From assembly GCA_946886855.1 (NCBI GenBank), contig CAMPJJ010000006.1:1-64000 (forward strand): a DNA stretch of 64,000 bases, in the 5' to 3' direction. The DNA is from an uncultured Roseateles sp. (GTDB lineage: Bacteria > Pseudomonadota > Gammaproteobacteria > Burkholderiales > Burkholderiaceae). Shown piece by piece: positions 12,607 through 19,470 of this stretch. The notes under the pieces were generated by a model. That model was given only the letters and a program-made list of their open reading frames with translations, searched no databases and was not told the DNA's origin. The number at the start of each line of letters is the position of its first letter. The stretch's first letter is position 1. The position numbers were made by a program, and so were the translations under genes.

Positions 12607-12993
12607 TCAGTCCAGGGGCGTGGCCGGCGCGACGCCGTAATAGCCGCCGACCGGCTGGCCATGCGGATTGCCGATCCAGATGCTGGTGCCGAAGACATCG
12701 CTGCAGCCGCCCCAGGCGATCTCGAACGCGCGCGCCTCTTCGTTGCGGGTCTGCGCGTAGACGGACACGGTGGAATCCGAGGGCCCGATGGTGTAGCAGA
12801 CCCGCGCCCAGACCGGACGCGGCGACGACGAGACGACCGAGGCGGCGCCCTCGGCGTCGCCGTCGGAGGCCTTGGCCACCCATTTCGTCCCGCGGGAAGG
12901 ACCCGGGTTGTAGCTGAACACGTAAGGCACCTGGGCGACCGCCGCGAGCGACGCGGCGAACAGTCCGGCAACCATCAGGCCTCTGGCCATCAT
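12607..12993 (-). CDS. Small secreted protein of unknown function
   Basis: A 128-residue product. The start is set at MMARGLMVAGLFAASLAAVAQ because AAGGGGAA precedes it and the first 20 residues form a signal peptide; a longer in-frame extension to 13185 lacks a ribosome-binding site. The mature part contains two cysteines (ARVCYTIG, WGGCSDVFG) that could form a disulfide, and is rich in Tyr, Gly and Ser. No family was recognised. It lies 138 bp downstream of the CsgG-like lipoprotein start, on the same strand but read towards it, so the two could be co-transcribed. Confidence 0.6.
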   Translation of the reverse strand: MMARGLMVAGLFAASLAAVAQVPYVFSYNPGPSRGTKWVAKASDGDAEGAASVVSSSPRPVWARVCYTIGPSDSTVSVYAQTRNEEARAFEIAWGGCSDVFGTSIWIGNPHGQPVGGYYGVAPATPLD

Positions 12994-13057
12994 TCGTTTT
13001 CCCCTTGCCTGTGTACCGAAATCAAACGATTTCAAAGGAATGTCGCGGATTGTTAGA

Positions 13058-13079
13058 CCTCGCTTTTGAAAAAGCGAGG
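13058..13079. terminator. Stem-loop CCTCGCTTT / AAAGCGAGG
   Basis: A near-perfect hairpin (CCTCGCTTT, short TGAA loop, AAAGCGAGG). It sits 65 bp upstream of the small secreted protein gene and downstream of ribE on the minus strand. No long T-run follows on either strand, so termination is only possible; it could also be a leader structure of the secreted-protein transcript. Confidence 0.35.
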
Positions 13080-13368
13080 CCCCCATCGTGGTGGATTGCC
13101 CGGAACCGGGACGGGGGAACCCGCATCGATGACCAAGGTCAGCCCGCCTGTTCCACAGGCCGCACGTTCCGGGCTTGTCGGACACCGGACGGCAAGACCC
13201 GTCCCCCGCATCGCGAGGACCGGCGCGGGCTGCGGCGAAGCGGCGCGAAGGCCGATGCCATCGGCGCGGCGCTCGCCGGAGTCATGGCCGCAGGGGTCGC
13301 GGGGCGCGGTCCGCGCGCCCGTCGCGGTCAGTCCGACGCGTCCGCGCGCGGGCGCCGCCCGCCGCGGC

Positions 13369-13384
13369 GATGACTTAGGTCATC
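13369..13384. promoter_or_regulatory. Inverted repeat GATGAC-TTAG-GTCATC
   Basis: Six-base perfect arms around a four-base centre, about 90 bp beyond the ribE stop. Symmetry and size fit a protein-binding site, but no promoter or target gene is obvious next to it. Confidence 0.25.
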
Positions 13385-13476
13385 TGGTGTTGTAGGGATG
13401 GCGAATCCGGGGGCTTCGACTATGCGTCGCCCTCATTCCGTGCCTTCCATGCCTTCCCTTGCCCGCCCTTCAGCGG

Positions 13477-14163
13477 CTAGACGTCGAGGTCCAGGCCCCG
13501 CTCCTGCGCGAAGAGTTTCAGCGCCGGCATCAGCGCGCCGATCTTCTCGGCGACGGCATCGCGGACGGTGTCCACCATCACCTGCGTCTGGCGTTCGATC
13601 TCGATGTGCAGCGGCGCGCCCTCGCCCTTGTCGGCAAAGGTGGTCATGCGCAGCGTTTCGGGGATCAGCCAGACCTCGAACCAGCCCGAGCCGTCGGGGT
13701 GGCGGCCCGCCTCGGCCACCGTCAGGCTGGCGCCGTTCACGGCGATGTAGCCCTTGGCGAAGATGTAGCGCATCCACGGCGCCGGGACGGCGATGCGGAT
13801 CACGTGGTTGTTGGCGGGGCGGCGGATCGTTTCCACCGTCGCCATGAAGTCGACGTGGCCCGACAACGGATGGCCGCCGATCTCGGCGCCCTCCTTCGCG
13901 GCGCGCTCGACGTTGAGCCGGCCGCCGACGCCGAGCCGGCCGAGTGCCGTGAGGTTCAGGCTCTGCAGCATCACGTCGAAGTCCGCTCCGTGATCCCCCT
14001 TCAGGGCGGTGACCGTCAGGCACACGCCGTCGCAGGCGACGGACGCGCCGATCTCCAGGTCCTGGCAGAAGTCCTCGGGGAAGTCGAGGGTGAAGCTGCG
14101 CAGCCCCTCCTTGTCGGTGATGGCGGCGACCTGCGCGATGCCTTGAACGATGCCGGTGAACAT
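13477..14163 (-). CDS. ribE: Riboflavin synthase, alpha subunit
   Basis: A 228-residue enzyme converting two 6,7-dimethyl-8-ribityllumazines to riboflavin. It starts with the invariant MFTGIVQG and contains two lumazine-binding repeats: about 1-97, with GASVACDGVCLTVT, and about 98-200, with GHPLSGHVDFM and GYIAVNGASLTVAE. Typical length is 200-220, so the C-terminus is slightly long. The next gene upstream on the same strand is the ArsC-like gene, 13 bp away, suggesting co-transcription. No other rib gene or FMN riboswitch is seen nearby. Confidence 0.93.
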   Translation of the reverse strand: MFTGIVQGIAQVAAITDKEGLRSFTLDFPEDFCQDLEIGASVACDGVCLTVTALKGDHGADFDVMLQSLNLTALGRLGVGGRLNVERAAKEGAEIGGHPLSGHVDFMATVETIRRPANNHVIRIAVPAPWMRYIFAKGYIAVNGASLTVAEAGRHPDGSGWFEVWLIPETLRMTTFADKGEGAPLHIEIERQTQVMVDTVRDAVAEKIGALMPALKLFAQERGLDLDV

Positions 14164-14176
14164 GGCGGGCCTCCGG

Positions 14177-14533
14177 TCAGCGCGCGGCCGCGTGCGACGC
14201 GAACAGCTCGTGCGAGAACCCCAGGCTGAGGCGGCCGTCGTCCCATTCGACGACCGGGCGCTTGATCACGCTGGGCTGCTCGACCATCAGCGCCGCGGCG
14301 CTGGCCGCGTCGGTGACGCCGGCCTTGGCGCCGTCGTCCAGCTGGCGCCAGGTCGTGCCGGCGCGGTTCAGCACCTTGTCCCATCCCAGCTCGGCCATCC
14401 ACTGCGGCAGCCGCGCCGCGGGCACGCCCTGCTTCTTGTAGTCGTGGAACTGGTAGGCGAGGCCCTGCTCGTCGAGCCAGGCGCGGGCGCGCTTCACGGT
14501 GTCGCAGTTGGGGATGCCGTAGAGGGTGATCAT
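14177..14533 (-). CDS. ArsC/Spx-like protein (YffB type)
   Basis: A 118-residue thioredoxin-fold protein. It begins [24 protein letters not shown] with the single redox cysteine of the ArsC/Spx/YffB family and contains the conserved segments FHDYKKQGV and [18 protein letters not shown]. YffB-type members are glutathione-dependent reductase-like proteins of uncertain substrate; there is no arsenic-resistance context here. The ATG at 14533 was chosen over an upstream ATG because the family N-terminus starts here. Confidence 0.85.
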   Translation of the reverse strand: MITLYGIPNCDTVKRARAWLDEQGLAYQFHDYKKQGVPAARLPQWMAELGWDKVLNRAGTTWRQLDDGAKAGVTDAASAAALMVEQPSVIKRPVVEWDDGRLSLGFSHELFASHAAAR

Positions 14534-14582
14534 GGGAACGAGGGGGGCGCCAGCGGGCGTGGAAGGAAGGCGGCACGCTACC

Positions 14583-15386
14583 ATGAAGCGGATGATCCCC
14601 TGGCTCGACGATGACTCTCTGGACTTCCCGCCGACCCGCCGCGCGCTGGGGCCGCGCAGCGACGCTCCGGGACTGCTCGCGGCCGGCGGCGACCTGAGAC
14701 CCGCCCGCCTGCGCGCGGCCTATGCGCGGGGGATCTTCCCCTGGTACGGGGAAGGCCAGCCCATCCTCTGGTGGACCACCGACCCCCGCATGGTCCTGCG
14801 GACGGCGGACTTCAAGCTCTCCCGCTCGCTGCGCAAGACGGTGGCGAAGTTCATCCGCACGCCGGGCTGCGAGATCCGCGTCGACCATGCCGCCGAGACC
14901 GTGCTCAAGGCCTGCGCCAGCACCTCGCGCGACGGTCAGGACGGCACCTGGATCGTGCCCGAGATGCAGCAGGCCTACCTGCGGCTCGCGCGCGAGGGCA
15001 CGGTGCATTCGGTCGAGACCTGGATGGACGGCGAACTCGCCGGCGGGCTGTACGGCGTCAACCTTGGCCGGATGTTCTTCGGCGAGTCGATGTTCATGCG
15101 CAGGACCGACGCCTCCAAGATCGCGTTGGCCGCGCTGATCTGCCTGTGCCGGGAGTTCGACATCCCCTGGATCGACTGCCAGCAGCAGACGGCGCACCTC
15201 GCCTCGCTGGGCGCGGCGCCGGTCGCGCGCGAGGTGTTCGAGGCGCACCTCGCCGCGCACACCGGCCTGCCGGCACCCGGGGATTGGTCCTATCATCGGC
15301 GCCTGTGGGCCCACCTGGGCCTGCATGACAGCCTGAACGAAGGCCTGAACGACGGCCTGAACGACGGCCTGAACGATCCGCCCTGA
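14583..15386 (+). CDS. aat: Leucyl/phenylalanyl-tRNA-protein transferase
   Basis: A 267-residue cytoplasmic enzyme that adds Leu or Phe from aminoacyl-tRNA to N-terminal Arg or Lys of proteins, marking them for ClpAP (N-end rule). Diagnostic segments: [82 protein letters not shown] and [16 protein letters not shown]. An alternative start nine bases later is possible. The C-terminus ends in three imperfect repeats of LN(D/E)GLND encoded by a 12-bp tandem repeat at about 15336-15378. It is 26 bp upstream of bpt, clearly one operon. Confidence 0.95.
   Translation: MKRMIPWLDDDSLDFPPTRRALGPRSDAPGLLAAGGDLRPARLRAAYARGIFPWYGEGQPILWWTTDPRMVLRTADFKLSRSLRKTVAKFIRTPGCEIRVDHAAETVLKACASTSRDGQDGTWIVPEMQQAYLRLAREGTVHSVETWMDGELAGGLYGVNLGRMFFGESMFMRRTDASKIALAALICLCREFDIPWIDCQQQTAHLASLGAAPVAREVFEAHLAAHTGLPAPGDWSYHRRLWAHLGLHDSLNEGLNDGLNDGLNDPP
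15336..15378 (+). repeat. 12-bp tandem repeat in the 3' end of aat
   Basis: About three and a half copies of CCTGAACGACGG (first copy with GAAGG). Being a multiple of three, copy-number change would lengthen or shorten the protein tail by LNDG units without shifting the frame. Confidence 0.7.
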
Positions 15387-15412
15387 GCCCGTGAGCCGCT
15401 GAGCCCCCGCCC

Positions 15413-16138
15413 GTGACGCACCCCAAGGAACTTCCGCTGGCCGAGCTGCAGTTCTATGCGACTGCGCCCTACCCCTGCAGCTACCTGAGCGACCGCCAGG
15501 CGCGGTCGCAGGTCGCCACGCCCAGCCATCTGATCCACGCCGACGCGTATTCGAGCCTGGTGGCCGCCGGCTTCCGGCGCAGCGGCATGTTCACTTACCG
15601 CCCCTACTGCGACGGCTGCAAGGCCTGCGTGCCGATGCGCATCCCGGTGGCGGACTTCCGGCCCAACCGCAGCCAACGCCGCGCCTGGACGCAGCACCAG
15701 GCGCTGCAGGCCCGCGTCATGCGGCTGGGCTACAGCGACGAGCATTACCAGCTCTACCTGCGCTACCAGGCCGGCAGACACAGCGGCGGCGGCATGGACC
15801 ACGACAGCGTCGACCAGTACACGCAGTTCCTGCTGCAGAGCCGGGTGAACTCGCGGCTGGTGGAGTTCCGCGAGCCCGACGGCGCGCTGAAGATGGTCTC
15901 CATCCTGGACATCCTGGGCGACGGGCTGTCGGCGGTCTACACCTTCTACGAGCCCGAGGCCAACGTCAGCTACGGCACCTACAACGTGCTGTGGCAGTTG
16001 CGCCAGACCCGCGACCTGAGCCTGCCGCACCTCTACCTGGGCTACTGGATCGCGCAGAGCGACAAGATGGCCTACAAGGCCCGCTTCCTGCCGCACGAGC
16101 TGCTGCGCGACGGGCACTGGTCGCGCGTCGAGCGCTGA
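15413..16138 (+). CDS. bpt: Aspartate/glutamate leucyltransferase
   Basis: A 241-residue protein with a GTG start. It belongs to the Ate1-like bacterial family that transfers Leu from tRNA to N-terminal Asp or Glu. The N-terminal cysteine-rich part ([25 protein letters not shown]) and the GNAT-like C-terminal half ([24 protein letters not shown]) are both complete. With aat it gives the cell both branches of bacterial N-end-rule tagging. Translation is probably coupled to aat. Confidence 0.93.
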   Translation: MTHPKELPLAELQFYATAPYPCSYLSDRQARSQVATPSHLIHADAYSSLVAAGFRRSGMFTYRPYCDGCKACVPMRIPVADFRPNRSQRRAWTQHQALQARVMRLGYSDEHYQLYLRYQAGRHSGGGMDHDSVDQYTQFLLQSRVNSRLVEFREPDGALKMVSILDILGDGLSAVYTFYEPEANVSYGTYNVLWQLRQTRDLSLPHLYLGYWIAQSDKMAYKARFLPHELLRDGHWSRVER

Positions 16139-16205
16139 GGGCCGCCGCGGGTCGGGAGACCTCGCGGCAAGAATTGGTCCCACACTGGTTTTTACGCACC
16201 CACTC

Positions 16206-16223
16206 ACCGGTCATACCGGTTTT
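16206..16223 (+). terminator. Weak terminator after bpt
   Basis: ACCGGT-CAT-ACCGGT followed by TTT. The six-bp stem has a three-base loop and a short T-run, 68 bp past the bpt stop. Confidence 0.4.
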
Positions 16224-16322
16224 CCCTGCCATTTGCATCAATTGACGCCCATACACGCTGTGGACGACACAATTACGACACGTTACGCAGCTCCTGCGGG
16301 TTAACCTGAATGATATGGATGC

Positions 16323-16349
16323 TAGTGGTATCTACATTGCATACCACTA
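16323..16349. promoter_or_regulatory. Operator-like inverted repeat TAGTGGTAT-N9-ATACCACTA
   Basis: Nine-base perfect arms separated by nine bases. The half-site AGTGGT resembles the half-sites of GntR-type amino-sugar regulators (DasR/NagQ class), which would make sense upstream of chitinases. The regulator is not in the window and the assignment is inference. Confidence 0.6.
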
Positions 16350-16458
16350 TGAGATCAGCAGCGGTATTGGTCTCCTAGACGCCGCGGTTGCACACCGCAC
16401 GCCGTCCGGCGGGGATCGCCCCGCGGACCGCACGTCGACAAGCCAGGGAGTGACTGCC

Positions 16459-16560
16459 ATGTCTGCACGCGCCTTTCTCCGTACCGCCGAACGCGCCGCC
16501 GGGCCCGTCCCGGCCGCGGCACCGCTGATCCGCCCCGCTGCCCCCGAGTGGCCGGCCTGA
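16459..16560 (+). CDS. Possible leader peptide, 33 residues
   Basis: A short ORF with GGGAG eight bases before its ATG, beginning MSARAFLRTAER and ending in an Ala/Pro-rich stretch. It lies between the inverted repeat and an intrinsic terminator whose stem starts 50 bp after its stop codon. It could be an attenuator-type leader peptide or a chance ORF in GC-rich DNA. No Trp, Cys or other telling codon run is present. Confidence 0.35.
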   Translation: MSARAFLRTAERAAGPVPAAAPLIRPAAPEWPA

Positions 16561-16609
16561 CGATCGTCCGAGCCGGTCCCGGCGGCCGAGCCCGAGCGGC
16601 CGCCGCCTT

Positions 16610-16640
16610 CGCCGGTTGAAGCGACCGGCGCTTTTTCTTC
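16610..16640 (+). terminator. Intrinsic terminator upstream of chitinase 1
   Basis: CGCCGGT (16610-16616), seven-base loop, ACCGGCG (16624-16630), then CTTTTTCTT. It points towards the chitinase gene and lies about 140 bp before its start, so it would stop transcripts begun at the leader unless antiterminated. Confidence 0.7.
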
Positions 16641-16782
16641 CCGAGCCCTGACCGTTCCCGCCGCGCTGCCCCCGCAGTCGCCCGGCGCGGCGGCGCTCAT
16701 CCCGCCTCCGTCCCCGCAGTTCCCGAACACAACGACCCCACAACACAACACAACACACGACAACCCGTCAGGAGCCCCCCCG

Positions 16783-19407
16783 ATGAGACAACGTCCCTGC
16801 GCCCGACCCCACCCGATGCTGCCGTGGCTGATGCCGATGGTGCTGGCCTTCGCCGGCAGCTCCGCGATGGCCTACGACTGCACCGGCGTCGCCGAGTGGA
16901 ACGCCGCCACCGCGTACGGCGGCAATGCGATCGTCAAGCAGACCAGCACCGCCTACCAGGCGAAGTGGTGGACGCAGAACAACCCGCCGGCGACGAACGC
17001 CGGCCAGTGGGACGTGTGGAAGGTGCTGGGCGCCTGTGACGGCGGCGGCGGCGGCGGCGGCACGAACAAGCCGCCGACGGTCGCGCTGAGCGCGCCGGGC
17101 GCGGGCGCCTCGCCCACCGCGGGCGACACGGTCACCCTGGCCGCGACCGCGGCCGACAGCGACGGCACCGTCGCCAAGGTCGGCTTCTATGTCAACGGCG
17201 CGCTGGTCGCCGAGGACACCACCGCGCCGTTCAGCATCGCGTGGACCGCGCGGGCCGGCGTGGCCGACATCACCGCCCGCGCCACCGACGACAAGGGCGC
17301 GACCACCGAGAGCGCCGCCGTGCGCATCACCGTGCAGGGCCAGGTCACCGGCGACGAGCGTTGCCGGCCCGAGGGCCTGACCACCACCGCCGGCACCGCG
17401 CCCGCCTACTGCAAGGTCTACGACGACCAGGGCCGCGAGAAGATGGGCGCCGACAAGCCGCGCCGCATCATCGGCTACTTCACCAGCTGGCGCACCGGCA
17501 AGACCGGCCAGCCGGCCTTCCTCGCGCACCAGATCCCCTGGGGCCAGGTCACGCACATCAACTACGCGTTCGCGCATGTGGACGCGGCCAACAAGCTCTC
17601 GGTCGGCAACACCGCCGACGCGGCCAATCCCGCCACCGGCCTCACCTGGCCCGGCATCGCCGGCGCGGAGATGGACCCGGCCTACGCCTACAAGGGCCAC
17701 TTCAACCTGCTCAACAAGTTCAAGAAGCAGTACCCCACCGTCAAGACGCTGATCTCGGTCGGCGGCTGGGCCGAGACGGGCGGCTTCTACACGATGACCA
17801 CCAACGCGGACGGCTCGACCAACACGGCCGGCATCAATGCGTTCGCGGACTCGGCGGTGACCTTCCTGCGGCAGTACGGCTTCGACGGCGTCGACATCGA
17901 CTACGAGTACCCGACCAGCATGAACAACGCCGGCAACCCGGTGGACTTCGCCATCAGCAACGCGCGGCGCGGCGCGCTGATGAAGAACTACGTCGTGCTG
18001 ATGCGCACCTTGCGCGCCAAGCTCGACGCGGCCAGCCAGGCCGACCAGCGCCACTACCTGCTCACGATCGCGGCGCCCTCCTCCGCCTACCTGCTGCGCG
18101 GGATGGAGGCCTTCCAGGTCACGCAATACCTGGACTACGTGAACATCATGAGCTACGACCTGCACGGGGCGTGGAACCAGTTCGTCGGCCCGAACGCGGC
18201 GCTGTACGACGACGGCAAGGACGCCGAGCTCACCGCGTGGAGCTACTACAGCGCCACGCAGTACGCGCGCATCGGCTACCTCAACACCGACTGGGCGTAC
18301 CACTACTTCCGCGGCGCGATGCCGGCGGGCCGCATCAACATCGGCGTGCCGTACTACACCCGCGGCTGGCAGGGCGTGACCGGCGGCACCAACGGCCTGT
18401 GGGGCCAGGCGGCGCTGCCCGACCAGAGCAAGTGCCCCGCCGGCACCGGCGGCGGCACCGTGCAGAAGTGCGGCAACGGCGCGGTCGGCATCGACAACCT
18501 CTGGCACGACCTGGACGTCTCCGACAAGGAGGTGCCCGCGGGCTCCAACCCGATGTGGCATGCAATGAACCTGGCCTCGGGACGCCCGGGCAGCTACCTC
18601 GCGGCCTACGGCCTGAATCCGGCGACGAATCCCGCCGACCAGTTGACCGGCACCTACGTCCGCAACTACGACGCGACCCTGGTCTCGCCGTGGCTGTGGA
18701 ACGCGCAGAAGAAGGTCTTCATCAGCACCGAGGACGACCAGTCGCTGGGCGTGAAGGCGCAGTACGTGGCCGATCGCGGCATCGGCGGCGTGATGTTCTG
18801 GGAGTTCGCCGGCGACTACGCCTTCGACACCGCCCGCAACGAGTACTTCATCGGCAACACGCTGACGACCACGCTCTACAACAAGCTCAAGACCGCGCCG
18901 GCCTACGGCAACCGCCTCACGTCGGCGGCGCTGCCGGCGCAGACCCTGGACATCGGCTACGCGCTGGGCGGCTTCGCGCTGGGCGACAGCAACTATCCGA
19001 TCACGCCCAAGCTCACGCTGACCAACAACAGCACGACGACGCTGCCCGGCGGCACGGAGTTCCAGTTCGACGTCCCCACCGCGATCCCCGCGACGGTGAC
19101 GGACCAGAGCGGCTTCGGGCTCACCGTGATCAGCAACGGTTCGAACCCCGCGGGCAACAACGTCGGCGGGCTGAAGAACGACTTCCACCGCGCCAGCTTC
19201 AAGCTGCCGTCGTGGCAAAGCCTGGCCCCCGGCGCCAGCGTGACGCTGACGATCAACTACTTCCTGCCGTCGACGATGCCCAGCAACTGGACCGTCACCG
19301 TCAACGGCCGCAGCTACGCGCTGGCGCAGGAAGCGCGCCGCGGCGCGGTGCCGGCCGCGGCACCTGCGGCGGCCAAGACCACCGCGAAGACGTCGGCCGC
19401 GCGATGA
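16783..19407 (+). CDS. Secreted GH18 chitinase, four-domain
   Basis: An 874-residue exported enzyme hydrolysing beta-1,4 GlcNAc links in chitin. Order: signal peptide (1-30, ending SSAMA); CBM5/12-type chitin-binding module (about 31-86) with AEWNAATAY and YQAKWWTQNNPP; a seven-glycine linker; an Ig-like domain (about 97-186); the GH18 barrel (about 226-690) with catalytic DGVDIDYE, Glu375 being the proton donor; then a C-terminal beta-rich module (about 715-850) resembling the ChiC-type C-terminal domain; then an Ala/Lys tail. SVGGWAE and MSYDLHGAW are further GH18 landmarks. CAGGAG precedes the ATG. The next chitinase starts 63 bp after the stop, so co-transcription is likely. Confidence 0.93.
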   Translation: MRQRPCARPHPMLPWLMPMVLAFAGSSAMAYDCTGVAEWNAATAYGGNAIVKQTSTAYQAKWWTQNNPPATNAGQWDVWKVLGACDGGGGGGGTNKPPTVALSAPGAGASPTAGDTVTLAATAADSDGTVAKVGFYVNGALVAEDTTAPFSIAWTARAGVADITARATDDKGATTESAAVRITVQGQVTGDERCRPEGLTTTAGTAPAYCKVYDDQGREKMGADKPRRIIGYFTSWRTGKTGQPAFLAHQIPWGQVTHINYAFAHVDAANKLSVGNTADAANPATGLTWPGIAGAEMDPAYAYKGHFNLLNKFKKQYPTVKTLISVGGWAETGGFYTMTTNADGSTNTAGINAFADSAVTFLRQYGFDGVDIDYEYPTSMNNAGNPVDFAISNARRGALMKNYVVLMRTLRAKLDAASQADQRHYLLTIAAPSSAYLLRGMEAFQVTQYLDYVNIMSYDLHGAWNQFVGPNAALYDDGKDAELTAWSYYSATQYARIGYLNTDWAYHYFRGAMPAGRINIGVPYYTRGWQGVTGGTNGLWGQAALPDQSKCPAGTGGGTVQKCGNGAVGIDNLWHDLDVSDKEVPAGSNPMWHAMNLASGRPGSYLAAYGLNPATNPADQLTGTYVRNYDATLVSPWLWNAQKKVFISTEDDQSLGVKAQYVADRGIGGVMFWEFAGDYAFDTARNEYFIGNTLTTTLYNKLKTAPAYGNRLTSAALPAQTLDIGYALGGFALGDSNYPITPKLTLTNNSTTTLPGGTEFQFDVPTAIPATVTDQSGFGLTVISNGSNPAGNNVGGLKNDFHRASFKLPSWQSLAPGASVTLTINYFLPSTMPSNWTVTVNGRSYALAQEARRGAVPAAAPAAAKTTAKTSAAR

Positions 19408-19470
19408 GCGACCTCGGCGCCGGCCTCCCGGACCTCCCCACCACCACCCTTTGACCCACAGGAGTTCGAC

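Larger units (their letters stand above)
12994..13476. other. Gap between small secreted protein and ribE
   Basis: 483 bp with no convincing gene. It contains a stem-loop at 13058-13079 and a 6+6 bp inverted repeat at 13369-13384, both listed separately. Several short GC-rich ORFs on either strand look like chance frames. Confidence 0.5.
16139..16782. other. Chitinase leader region
   Basis: 644 bp between bpt and the first chitinase. From left to right it contains a short hairpin after bpt, a 9+9 bp inverted repeat, a 33-codon ORF with a ribosome-binding site, an intrinsic terminator, and about 140 bp up to the chitinase start. No confident -35/-10 pair was found. Confidence 0.6.
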
